A DNA stretch of 21,084 bases, taken from NCBI GenBank assembly GCA_902797495.1, contig CADBTH010000036.1, positions 1 to 21,084 of the forward strand. Reading direction: 5' to 3'. The translations under genes and the position numbers were made by a program. The notes below the pieces were generated by a model that worked only from the letters and a program-made list of their open reading frames with translations, was not told where the DNA came from and ran no database searches. The stretch is from an uncultured Ruminococcus sp. GTDB taxonomy: Bacteria; Bacillota; Clostridia; Oscillospirales; CAG-272. Positions 6,354 through 14,260 of this stretch are shown here, in pieces. How positions within the stretch are numbered: position 1 is the stretch's first letter; every line of letters starts with the position of its first letter.

Positions 6354-7847
6354 TCATTCCGCGCCGGCGAGCGCTTTTCGCACCGCCAGAACGTCTTTCA
6401 GGTTCAGATCTCCGTTCCCGTCATAGTCAGCGCAGAGGGCTTCTTTACCTTTGAGATCGAACGCCCCGGCAAGACCTCTTCTGATAAGAAGGACGTCCTT
6501 CATAGTCACGTTTCCGTCTCCGTCCGCGTCTCCGGCGATATCCGCTACTTCGAACTTCAGTTTTATAACGGCAGAACCGTAATTGACGAAATTCAGATAG
6601 GATGGGCTGTTCAGAACATCCACGTAAAGATCGTCGCCGTCGATATCAAATCCGTAGATGTTGAAAAACATCTCGTCCTCGCCCGGCTCGTACGTATAGA
6701 CCGTTCTCGTCGTTCCGGTGCGGGGGTTGAATCTGACTACGGTGTAGGGAGTCGAGTAGTAGAGATAATCGCCGTCTGTCTCAAGCACCGAATACGTATT
6801 GACCCACGATATCTGAACGTTTCTGTCGCTCCATCCTCCGGGGACGTCGGCGACTTTGATCCGCTCGTCTCCCACCCACTTGTTGAGGGTGCAGTCGACC
6901 GAATCGATATAGTAGACCTCTCCGTCGAGCAAAACGAACTGAGATATCGATTTTCTCCAAAACAATCTGTCGTACTCATCGTGGTTCTCAACTTCATATA
7001 ATTCAAAATCATCCGAATGCCCCAGCTCACTGATGAGGCCGTATGAACACATGAAGTCCAGATGATACACGGCGCTTTTATCAAGGTTGTCGTCCCACGT
7101 TACGTCGACGTAATACGGGATACCGTCTATGTATACGGCGTTCCATATATGATTGAGTTCTTCCGACAGAGAGTAATAATTCCTGATGCCTGCTCTGTTG
7201 AGAAGATACCTGTAAGCGTATGCGTACCCCTGACACACGCATTCTTTTCTTACAAATGCCCCGATCAGGCTGTGATCCATTGCATTATCCGTACCGCTCA
7301 AAAGATAACTCTTTGTAAAATTGCAGTATGACGCAAGTCTGTCGTGCAGGAGAAGCGCCTTCTGAATATCGGTGAGAGAATCGTTTCCCTCTATCCCGTC
7401 GAGAAGCATCCCGGATACTTTTTCGATCGTCTCTTCATAATAAAGATGACGTCTGCTTCCCTTTTCAAAGTCGTAATCAAAGCAGACCTTTTCCACCGTT
7501 CCGTCTTCCGCGGGTATGACTTCATAATCATTGAGGTAATAAAACAGCGGTTCTCCGCCGAGCAGCATTGAATAGATCGCCGTCTCCGAATCTTCGCAAT
7601 GTTCGAGTCCGAACTCCGATATATCCGCTTCATCTTCAAAATTCCGGATCGCGTCGTAGAGTTTTTCCCGGATCGTTCTGTATACCTCCGGAGACACTCC
7701 GATAAGATCAGCCATCACCTCGTCCGGCGCGATCTCCGCGCTCTCCGTCAGATCGGGGAACCTGTGCGGCATATCATTTCCCGCTGCAAAGGCAGGCGCG
7801 GCGAACAATAGACAGATAAGCATCGCGGCAATTATTCTTTTTATCAT
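6354..7847 (-). CDS. Secreted transglutaminase-like protein with C-terminal type I dockerin
   Basis: 497 residues from the chosen start. A signal peptide (MIKRIIAAMLICLLFAAPAFAA) directs export. Residues about 130-270 form a transglutaminase/protease-like domain with a visible Cys-His-Asp triad: C205 in VCQGYAYAY, H233 in NHIWNAV and D248 in YYVDVTWDD. A region of short strands follows (about 300-435, with DGEVYYI and DGDYLYYS repeats). The last 60 residues are a dockerin with two calcium-loop repeats (DADGDGNVTMKDVLLIRR and DYDGNGDLNLKDVLAVRK). Dockerins bind cohesins; no cohesin is encoded here. The ATG at 7847 is preferred: AAGGAGG lies 8 bases upstream, and a GTG at 7856 is only part of that ribosome-binding site. 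Confidence 0.9.
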   Translation of the reverse strand: MIKRIIAAMLICLLFAAPAFAAGNDMPHRFPDLTESAEIAPDEVMADLIGVSPEVYRTIREKLYDAIRNFEDEADISEFGLEHCEDSETAIYSMLLGGEPLFYYLNDYEVIPAEDGTVEKVCFDYDFEKGSRRHLYYEETIEKVSGMLLDGIEGNDSLTDIQKALLLHDRLASYCNFTKSYLLSGTDNAMDHSLIGAFVRKECVCQGYAYAYRYLLNRAGIRNYYSLSEELNHIWNAVYIDGIPYYVDVTWDDNLDKSAVYHLDFMCSYGLISELGHSDDFELYEVENHDEYDRLFWRKSISQFVLLDGEVYYIDSVDCTLNKWVGDERIKVADVPGGWSDRNVQISWVNTYSVLETDGDYLYYSTPYTVVRFNPRTGTTRTVYTYEPGEDEMFFNIYGFDIDGDDLYVDVLNSPSYLNFVNYGSAVIKLKFEVADIAGDADGDGNVTMKDVLLIRRGLAGAFDLKGKEALCADYDGNGDLNLKDVLAVRKALAGAE

Positions 7848-7897
7848 CGTTGTCACCTCCTTAGTTTCTTATGTGTTACAGGTGTTATCCTATCTGA

Positions 7898-7926
7898 ATT
7901 ATACACCCGGGAATATGGGAACACAA
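7898..7926 (-). promoter_or_regulatory. Promoter of the transglutaminase-dockerin gene
   Basis: A consensus -10 TATAAT on the minus strand (7898-7903) lies 17 bp from a weak -35 TTGTGT (7921-7926). The start would be near 7891, leaving a leader of about 43 nt. The stretch 7848-7970 otherwise holds only the ribosome-binding site and no gene. Confidence 0.6.
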
Positions 7927-7970
7927 TCAACTCATTAGAGAATAAAACTTAAAGAAGGCATTGATTTTTC

Positions 7971-8000
7971 AAAAACGAAGCGCCCCGCAGGGCGCTTCGT
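7971..8000 (-). terminator. Intrinsic terminator of the yicC-spoVM cluster
   Basis: A perfect 11-bp GC-rich stem (7975-7985 with 7990-8000) has a 4-base loop, and a run of T follows on the minus strand (7971-7974). It begins at the last base of the spoVM stop codon. It marks the 3' end of the long leftward housekeeping cluster. Confidence 0.9.
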
Positions 8001-8071
8001 CATTTCAGTTTGAATATTCTTTTAAGTAAGGGTATAAGTATTCTCGGGCTCTTTACGACTGTGATCTTCAT
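8000..8071 (-). CDS. spoVM: Stage V sporulation protein M (SpoVM), 23 residues
   Basis: A 24-codon reading frame starts with ATG at 8071, six bases after AAGGAG (8078-8083), and stops with TGA right at the terminator. The peptide begins MKITVVKSP and continues as a basic amphipathic helix (RILIPLLKRIFKLK). Bacillus subtilis SpoVM is a 26-residue amphipathic helix with the same MK start and the key Pro at position 9. It reads membrane curvature on the forespore and recruits the SpoIVA coat ATPase. In B. subtilis it also lies downstream of prkC and rsgA, so gene order supports the call. The gene is too short for most gene finders. Here it is shorter by three residues, and the gap to rsgA is 51 bp. 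Confidence 0.85.
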   Translation of the reverse strand: MKITVVKSPRILIPLLKRIFKLK

Positions 8072-8097
8072 TCCGCTCTCCTTCGGTCTTTTTCTTC

Positions 8098-8126
8098 ATT
8101 ATATGCGAAGGGGCGCGAAAAGTTAC
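8098..8126 (-). promoter_or_regulatory. Possible sporulation (sigma-E-like) promoter for spoVM
   Basis: On the minus strand CATATAAT (8098-8105) matches seven of eight bases of the sigma-E -10 (CATACAAT type) and is well placed for spoVM. The -35 region at the usual 14-bp spacing (GTAACTT, 8120-8126) is poor, about four of seven. B. subtilis spoVM is under sigma-E control, so a private promoter is plausible; the sequence alone is weak. Confidence 0.3.
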
Positions 8127-9100
8127 CCGTCGTTCGACGTCATTTTCTTCCGCTTCCACTCGGGTATGCTCTTGATCTCGTTATAAAGAGCTATGTAATT
8201 GTCGTGGCGCTCTTTGGAGATCCCGCCGGACGCCAGCTTTTCAAGCACGGCGCATCCCTCTTCTTTCGTGTGGGTGCACTTCGTGTATCTGCACTTTCCG
8301 AGGCAGTCCGAAAACTCCCTGAAAGTCGAAGCTAAAAGGTTCAGTTCGCAGTAATTGTACTTCGCAAAATCGAGCAGCGAGAAGCCGGGTGTGTCCGCTA
8401 TGAAGCATCTGCCGTTGCCCGGCACCGGAAACAGTTCGACGTGGCGGGTCGTGTGTCTTCCCCTCTCCGTCTTGCGGCTGACCTCTCCGGTCTTCAGGTC
8501 GAGCGAGGGAAAAAGTCTTTTCATAAGGGTCGACTTTCCCGCCGCAGAAGCTCCGGCGAGCGCCGCGGTCACGACCGAGTCGCGCGAGGACTCTTCGAAG
8601 TATTCAAGCAGAGCGTCGCATCCGTCGCCCGTCGCCGCGCTGAGAAGCAGGCAGGTAAAGCCCGCACCGTCGTATATCGCGCGTATCCTCTCCGCTTCGT
8701 CCGGGTCGATATCGCTCTTGTTGACTATTATAACGGGCTCGATGCCCTTGCTCTCGGCGACGGACACTATCTTGTCCACCGTCAGCAGGTCGGGCTTCGG
8801 CTTCGCGGAGGGTACTACCGCGAAAAGGTGGGTAAGGTTTGCTACCGCGGGGCGCACGAGGCTGTTCTTTCGGGGAAGGATCGAGTCGATGACGTATCCC
8901 TCTTTCTCCTCCGTATCCCCGCAGACCGTGACCCGGTCTCCTACGAGAGGGGATATATTCTCGTGGCGGAACTTCCCTCTCGCGCGGCACTGATATCTTT
9001 CGCCGCCGTCGGCGAGGACCGTATAGAGTCCGCCGACTCCCTTGATGACCGCGCCTTCCGTTTTTGCCTGAAGAGTTTCTTTATTCATCCGGTCTGTCAT
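8123..9100 (-). CDS. rsgA: Ribosome small-subunit-dependent GTPase A (RsgA/CpgA)
   Basis: 325 residues, the usual length. The protein has an N-terminal OB-like domain (about 12-85), then the circularly permuted GTPase order: NKSD (127-130) comes before the P-loop GASAAGKST (183-191), followed by DTPG (236-239). The C-terminal zinc motif C270-x4-C275-x-H277-x5-C283 is intact. RsgA hydrolyses GTP on the 30S subunit late in maturation, and in Bacillus it is a PrkC substrate. The ATG at 9100 lies one base after the prkC stop; a second ATG at 9088 is possible, and neither has a clear ribosome-binding site, so translation is probably coupled to prkC. Confidence 0.95.
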   Translation of the reverse strand: MTDRMNKETLQAKTEGAVIKGVGGLYTVLADGGERYQCRARGKFRHENISPLVGDRVTVCGDTEEKEGYVIDSILPRKNSLVRPAVANLTHLFAVVPSAKPKPDLLTVDKIVSVAESKGIEPVIIVNKSDIDPDEAERIRAIYDGAGFTCLLLSAATGDGCDALLEYFEESSRDSVVTAALAGASAAGKSTLMKRLFPSLDLKTGEVSRKTERGRHTTRHVELFPVPGNGRCFIADTPGFSLLDFAKYNYCELNLLASTFREFSDCLGKCRYTKCTHTKEEGCAVLEKLASGGISKERHDNYIALYNEIKSIPEWKRKKMTSNDG

Positions 9101-9101
9101 A

Positions 9102-11024
9102 TCAGCCGTTGGCGTCTCCGCCGTCCTCCCCGTCTTCGTTACCGTCGGCGGGAGGCTCGTTCTGTCCGTCTGCGGGCGCGTCGTTACCTTCGCCCGCCGG
9201 CTCGTCGGGTTCGCTTGGCTGCTCGGCGGACGTCGTGGTCTCGGGAGCCGCCGTCGTATCGGGCGCCTGAGTGTCCGGTGCCTGAGTCGTCTCGGGAGCC
9301 TTTTCCGTATCGTCCACCTTCTCCGTATCGTCGCCGCCGATCGATCTCTTGTCGGGATCGTAGTCTTTGCCGCCGCTGATAGTTACTCCGATCTTCGTAT
9401 TCTTCGTGACCTTCGTTCCCGCGGCGAGGCTCTGGTCGATGACCTTGCCCGCTTCCTCGTTCGACTTCTGATAGGAAGCGTCGATCGCCAGCCCCTTCTC
9501 CTGAAGAGCTGCGAGCGCCGCTCTCTCGTTCATGCCGACCATGTACGGGACTTCGATCTCGCCGTCTTCGGGGCCTATGCTGACGTAGAGTTTCAGTTTT
9601 TGAGACGAGGTGATCTTTTCGCCCGCTGCCGGGTCTGTCTTGACGACTTTTCCCGCGTCGTACGCATCGTCCTTTATCTCAACGATCTCGTACGCAATGG
9701 CGCGGGATTTGAGTTCGAGCTCCGCGTCTCTCTTCTCGTAAGAGGACAGCGACGGGACGACCGCTTCCTCACCGCTCGACGTGATAACGAGGGTGAGCTG
9801 ACAGAACGTCTTTCCGCGCTCGATCTTTTTCCTCGATCCCGCGGACGGGGTCTGCTCGAGGATATATCCGGGTTCGTGATCTGAGTCCGCCTTCGACTTG
9901 ACTTCGACTTTGTAGACGTCGGAATTCCTCAGCGCGGCTCTGAGCGCCTCGTTGTTGTAGTAGTTCTTTCCGACGAAATCCTCGACCGTTATCGTCTCCG
10001 TGGTCGATTTCACGTCGGTTATCTTCGATATTCCGATAAGCGCGGATATGACGAGGATTATGATGAACGGCACCGTCACTCCGAGGATGATCGGAAGCAT
10101 CGTGTTTCCGTGGATCGCCTGGGACAGCGCGCCTTTTACGCCGTTGTTCTCAGCCTTTTTATTTGCGTTTTTGAACGTGGCTCTCGGATTCTTTCTGAGT
10201 TCTGCGATATCCGACTGCATCTCGCGGGCGTTCTGATACCTCTCGTCGGGGTCCTTTTCCATCGCGTTCGCGATTATCTGCTGAAGTCCCGTCGGTATCT
10301 CCGGATTGATCTCCTTCGGCGGCACGGGCTTGTCGTTGACCTGCATGAGCGCGACGGATACGGGACTGTCCGCGTCGAAAGGCAGCTCTCCCGTCGCCAT
10401 CTCGTACATGGTGACGCCGAGCGAGTAAAGGTCGCTCCTCGAGTCGATCGCCTTTCCGCTCGCCTGCTCCGGGCTGATGTAATAGACCGTTCCTATCGCC
10501 TTGTCCGTCATCGTCACGGTCTCGGCGTTGGGCAGCTTCGCGATACCGAAGTCCGTCACCTTTATCTGACCGTTTCTCGTCAGCATGATGTTCTGCGGCT
10601 TGATATCCCTGTGAACGATGCCCTTCGAGTGGGCGTGGTCGAGCGCGTTCAGGATCTGACCCGCGCACTTCAGTATCTCGTCGACCTTCATCACGCGCTT
10701 CTTCTGCATATACGTCTTCAGAGTGATACCTTCGATATACTCCATGACGATATACTTGAGGTCCTCTCTCACCGAGACCGAATATATCTTGACTATATTC
10801 GGGTGCGAGAGCATGGAGACCGCCTTCGATTCGTTGATGAACCGCTTGACGCTCTCCTCTTCCTGAGCCGTGTCCTCGCGAAGGAGCTTTATCGCGACGG
10901 TCTTCTTAGCGGCGATATCCTCCGCCTTGAAAACGACCGCCATTCCGCCCATTCCGATGACTTTTTCGATCTTATATCTTCCGTCGAGCACAGCGCCGAC
11001 GTACTTTTCGTAATTCGAATCCAT
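9102..11024 (-). CDS. prkC: PASTA-domain Ser/Thr protein kinase PrkC
   Basis: 640 residues. The cytoplasmic Hanks-type kinase domain (about 16-285) has the glycine loop IGMGGMAVV, lysine K46 in VAIK, HRDIKPQN (D140) and DFG (D159). A membrane span covers about 309-333. Three extracellular PASTA repeats (about 345-415, 420-484, 489-552) would bind muropeptides. The last 88 residues are a Thr/Ala/Pro/Glu/Asp-rich, highly acidic tail. PrkC phosphorylates envelope, translation and metabolic proteins and signals spore germination in Bacillus. PrpC, encoded just upstream, is its phosphatase. The ATG at 11024 follows AGAGGA by about 6 bases; a TTG at 11048 in the same frame lacks such a site. Confidence 0.95.
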   Translation of the reverse strand: MDSNYEKYVGAVLDGRYKIEKVIGMGGMAVVFKAEDIAAKKTVAIKLLREDTAQEEESVKRFINESKAVSMLSHPNIVKIYSVSVREDLKYIVMEYIEGITLKTYMQKKRVMKVDEILKCAGQILNALDHAHSKGIVHRDIKPQNIMLTRNGQIKVTDFGIAKLPNAETVTMTDKAIGTVYYISPEQASGKAIDSRSDLYSLGVTMYEMATGELPFDADSPVSVALMQVNDKPVPPKEINPEIPTGLQQIIANAMEKDPDERYQNAREMQSDIAELRKNPRATFKNANKKAENNGVKGALSQAIHGNTMLPIILGVTVPFIIILVISALIGISKITDVKSTTETITVEDFVGKNYYNNEALRAALRNSDVYKVEVKSKADSDHEPGYILEQTPSAGSRKKIERGKTFCQLTLVITSSGEEAVVPSLSSYEKRDAELELKSRAIAYEIVEIKDDAYDAGKVVKTDPAAGEKITSSQKLKLYVSIGPEDGEIEVPYMVGMNERAALAALQEKGLAIDASYQKSNEEAGKVIDQSLAAGTKVTKNTKIGVTISGGKDYDPDKRSIGGDDTEKVDDTEKAPETTQAPDTQAPDTTAAPETTTSAEQPSEPDEPAGEGNDAPADGQNEPPADGNEDGEDGGDANG

Positions 11025-11053
11025 AACCGTCCTCTTTCCGACTGTCAAGTCTC

Positions 11054-11833
11054 TCAGACTGAGATCAGCACGGCGGTGATATTGTCGCTTCCGCCGTTTT
11101 TGTTGGCAGCGTCGATAAGGCTGTCGACTATCTTCCGTTCCGCGCCAACGTCTCCCATCGGCTCTGAATTGATTATCTTCAGTATTGCCTTTTTATCCAC
11201 GTGGTTAGTCAGTCCGTCCGTACAAAGAAGAATGTGGATACTGTCGGATCCCGACCCCCTCTTTATCTCCGTCAGATAAATGTCGGGCTCCGTCTCCTCT
11301 TCGGTACCGATCGCGCGCGTGATGATGTTCTTGTTGCGTGATGACGCGGCTTCGTCCTCGGTCATCTTGCCGATGTCGACGAGGTACTGTACGTATGAGT
11401 GATCGTGGGTGACCTGCACTATCTTGTCGTTGTCGATGAGGTACATCCTGCTGTCGCCGATATTCACGGTGAATATACGGTCTTCGAAGACGAGGGACGA
11501 GACGAGAGTCGTTCCCATTCCTTCAAGTCCTTCGTTCTCCGCCGCCTTCGTATACACCGCCGTGTTCGCTTTGCCTACCGCGTCGAGAAGCGCTTCGGCG
11601 ATCCTTCTGTCCGTAGGCTTTCTGCCGCCGCCGGAGATCCCTTTCATCATGTTGCCTACGGCGTCCGTGAACGCTTTGAGCGCGGTCGCGCTTGCAGTCT
11701 CGCCGCCGTGAGCGCCGCCCATTCCGTCGCAGACGACTCCGAGCACCGCTCCGCATTTATACTGTTTTACGGTATAGCTGTCCTGATTGTTGGCGCGTTT
11801 TTTTCCTACGTCGCTCTTGCCGTAATAATACAA
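11054..11833 (-). CDS. prpC: PP2C-type protein phosphatase PrpC/Stp
   Basis: About 259 residues. All metal-binding motifs of bacterial PP2C phosphatases are present: RANNQD (D18), VCDGMGGAHGGE (D36), GDSRMYLI, CTDGLTNHV (D206) and GSDNITAVLI (D250). It removes phosphate from Ser/Thr residues phosphorylated by PrkC, the next gene (29 bp downstream). I prefer the TTG at 11833, giving MYYYGKSDVG, because GAGAGG lies 8 bases upstream. A GTG at 11842 falls within that ribosome-binding sequence and would add three residues. The gap of about 59 bp to rlmN holds a short GC-rich hairpin without a T run. Confidence 0.95.
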   Translation of the reverse strand: MYYYGKSDVGKKRANNQDSYTVKQYKCGAVLGVVCDGMGGAHGGETASATALKAFTDAVGNMMKGISGGGRKPTDRRIAEALLDAVGKANTAVYTKAAENEGLEGMGTTLVSSLVFEDRIFTVNIGDSRMYLIDNDKIVQVTHDHSYVQYLVDIGKMTEDEAASSRNKNIITRAIGTEEETEPDIYLTEIKRGSGSDSIHILLCTDGLTNHVDKKAILKIINSEPMGDVGAERKIVDSLIDAANKNGGSDNITAVLISV

Positions 11834-11892
11834 AAGTGTCACCTCTCTTTTCGCGCGGCGCCCGCCGCATGGCCGTGTACTGATCAGTTGCT

Positions 11893-12945
11893 TTATTCAC
11901 CGTCGGAGGCGGAGAGCCTGAGCTGCCCGCACGACGCGTTTATATCGGAGCCGAGACGGCGTCTTACCGTCGCGGTTACCCCGAGAGAATTCAGTTTTTT
12001 GCAGAACGCCGTCGCCCTCGCCTTCGCGCTTCCCGAAAAAGGAGTCTCCTTGACTTCGTTCAGCCTTATAAGGTTGACGTGGCACGTGCTTTTGACTCCG
12101 CTCTTCAGGAGCTTTGCGAGCCTTACGGCGTCTTCCTCGCCGTCGTTCTTTCCGGCGATCAGCGTATATTCGAATGATATGCGCCGGCCGGTCTTTTTAA
12201 AATAATAATTGCAGGCGTCGAGCACGTTTTCTACGTTGTACTTGTTGTTTATCGGCATAATGGACGAGCGGGTCTCGTCGTCCGACGCGTGAAGGGATAC
12301 GGAAAGCGTGACCGGAAGCCCTTCGTCCGCCAGCTTCATGATGCCGGGAACTATTCCGCAGGTCGAGACCGAGATATGCCTCAGACCGATGCCGGGCCCT
12401 TTTTCCTCGGAGACGAGTCTCAGAAACTTCACCGTCGCGTCGTAGTTGTCGAGCGGCTCTCCGATACCCATCATAACGACTCCGCCGACCCTCTCTCCCG
12501 TGTCCGCCGAGATCGCGATTATCTGTCCGAGTATTTCGGAGGGAGCGAGGTCGCGCCGCTTTCCCTTCAGGGTCGAAGCGCAGAACCTGCATCCCATGCG
12601 GCATCCCGCCTGGCACGAAACGCACACCGTGTTTCCGTGCTCGTATTTCATGAACACGCTCTCGACGCGCTCGCCGTCGGACAGCTCGAAGAGATACTTT
12701 ATCGTGCCGTCGATCTTCGAGGTCAGTCGCTTCACTATGACGGGCAGGCGGTAGACCGTCCTCTCCTTAAGAGTCCGTCTCAGCGAAGCGGGAAGATCGG
12801 TCATGCCGTCGATCGGCGCTCCCTTTCTTGTCCACGAGTATATCTGCGCGCCGCGGTACGCGGGCAGATCAAGCTCCGACGAGACGAACGAGACGATCTC
12901 TTCCTCAGTCATCGAGAGCAGATCCGCTTTTGTGGTGTTTTCCAT
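11893..12945 (-). CDS. rlmN: Dual-specificity 23S rRNA/tRNA adenine-C2 methyltransferase RlmN
   Basis: 350 residues. This radical-SAM enzyme has the [4Fe-4S] motif C115-x3-C119-x2-C122 (GCRMGCRFC). The two methyl-transfer cysteines of the family are C108 (VCVSCQ) and C339 (ASCGQL). RlmN methylates C2 of A2503 in 23S rRNA and of A37 in some tRNAs. GVVMMGIGEPLDN is another family hallmark. The ATG at 12945 follows AAAGGA by about 6 bases. A longer frame reaching 13113 would run into rsmB and adds only shadow sequence. It lies 10 bp after the rsmB stop. Confidence 0.97.
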   Translation of the reverse strand: MENTTKADLLSMTEEEIVSFVSSELDLPAYRGAQIYSWTRKGAPIDGMTDLPASLRRTLKERTVYRLPVIVKRLTSKIDGTIKYLFELSDGERVESVFMKYEHGNTVCVSCQAGCRMGCRFCASTLKGKRRDLAPSEILGQIIAISADTGERVGGVVMMGIGEPLDNYDATVKFLRLVSEEKGPGIGLRHISVSTCGIVPGIMKLADEGLPVTLSVSLHASDDETRSSIMPINNKYNVENVLDACNYYFKKTGRRISFEYTLIAGKNDGEEDAVRLAKLLKSGVKSTCHVNLIRLNEVKETPFSGSAKARATAFCKKLNSLGVTATVRRRLGSDINASCGQLRLSASDGE

Positions 12946-12955
12946 ACAAAGTCCT

Positions 12956-14260
12956 TTATTCTGAGTCTTTTCTGACCATCTTCGCAATGAAGAATCCGTC
13001 CGTGCCGTATTCGTACGGATACAGGGTGAGCTCCCCGTCCGACGGGATCTTCCCCGCTGAAAACGGCGCTTTTGAGAACTCTTCGTTCTCTTCGAGAAAC
13101 CGTTCGACGACACACTCGTTCTCGTCCGGATTCACCGTACACGTCGAGTAGACCAGAACTCCTCCGGGGCGAACGTACTGCGCCGCGCCTTTCAGGACGC
13201 GAAGCTGCACCTCCGGCAGGCGTTCGATCTCCGACACGTTCTTATATTTGATATCCGGCTTCTTCGACAGAACGCCGAGTCCCGAGCACGGAGCGTCGCA
13301 AAGCACTCTGTCGGCGACGCCGATCAACTCTTCGAGCGGGTCGGACGCGTCGTGCGCCGACGCTTCGATAATACTCAGCCCGAGCCTTTCGGCGCCTTTC
13401 CTTATAAGGTTTATCTTGTTTTCGTGAAGATCGAAAGAGATCACTCTTCCATCGTTCTTCATATCTATCGCCGCGGAGAAAGATTTCCCTCCGGGAGCGG
13501 CGCAGACGTCGACGACGGTCTCGCCGGGCTGCGGGGAGAGCGCCGACACCGCGAGCCTTGACGCGGCGTCCTGGACGAACCACCTCGGGTCGGTCATATC
13601 GGCGTCACGCACCGACGGCACGTCGATCATCCCGTCGGCGACAGGGTTTATCCTGCCGTCCGGAAACGAATCCGCCATGAGCTCTTCCGCAGAGCAGATA
13701 TTCGTGTTGACGCGCAGCGTAACTCCGCGTTTTTCGACCGAAGAGACGAGCACCTTTTCGGCTCTCTCCTCTCCGAGCTTCCCGATGAAGAAGCGGCAGA
13801 GCTCCTCGGGACAAGAATACTTGACCGAGAAGTATTTTCCCTTATCGCTCTCCTGCGGGAGCGGTATCTCTTTTCCGCGTCTCAGATGCTCTCTCAGCAG
13901 CGCGTTTACGAATCCGCGCGTGCGGGGAGAGACGAGGGAGACGGTCTCGGATACCGCCGCGTGGTCGGGTATCCTGTCCATGTACGAGAGCTGGTAAAGC
14001 CCGAGCCTGAGACAGGTCAGCGCGTCGATATCTATTCTTTCAACAGGTCTCGACGAGAGAGTGGCGACCAAGTAGTCGAGAGTCGGTATCCTTTCGGCGA
14101 CTCCGTACACAAGCGCGGTGTAGAGCCTCTTGTCCTCGTCGGAAAAAGTATATTTTGACAGCGAAGCGGCGACCTCGAGATTCGTATACTTGCCCGCTTT
14201 TGAAAACGCCTTCAGCGATTCAAAAGCCGCGCGCCGCGCGCCGATAACGGCTTTATTCAT
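12956..14260 (-). CDS. rsmB: 16S rRNA cytosine-C5 methyltransferase RsmB
   Basis: 434 residues. A NusB-like RNA-binding domain (about 5-130) precedes a Rossmann methyltransferase domain. SAM motif I is VDVCAAPGGKS (to residue 260), motif IV is CDAPCSGLG (C325), and the catalytic cysteine is C374 in YSTCTVNPDENE. The enzyme methylates C967 of 16S rRNA by E. coli numbering. Its ATG overlaps the fmt stop codon by 8 bases (ATGAATAA), so translation is probably coupled. Confidence 0.96.
   Translation of the reverse strand: MNKAVIGARRAAFESLKAFSKAGKYTNLEVAASLSKYTFSDEDKRLYTALVYGVAERIPTLDYLVATLSSRPVERIDIDALTCLRLGLYQLSYMDRIPDHAAVSETVSLVSPRTRGFVNALLREHLRRGKEIPLPQESDKGKYFSVKYSCPEELCRFFIGKLGEERAEKVLVSSVEKRGVTLRVNTNICSAEELMADSFPDGRINPVADGMIDVPSVRDADMTDPRWFVQDAASRLAVSALSPQPGETVVDVCAAPGGKSFSAAIDMKNDGRVISFDLHENKINLIRKGAERLGLSIIEASAHDASDPLEELIGVADRVLCDAPCSGLGVLSKKPDIKYKNVSEIERLPEVQLRVLKGAAQYVRPGGVLVYSTCTVNPDENECVVERFLEENEEFSKAPFSAGKIPSDGELTLYPYEYGTDGFFIAKMVRKDSE

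Noticed and set aside
10110..11279. A 389-codon open frame opposite prkC and prpC
   Set aside because: It spans two well-identified genes in antisense and has no recognisable motif.
11843..11892. The GC-rich hairpin between rlmN and prpC as a terminator
   Set aside because: The GCGGC/GCCGC stem is short and is followed by GCGAAAAG rather than T, so it should not stop transcription.
12946..13113. A 56-residue N-terminal extension of RlmN
   Set aside because: It overlaps the end of rsmB in another frame, is composed of shadow-type Arg/Ser-rich sequence, and a good ribosome-binding site precedes the ATG at 12945.
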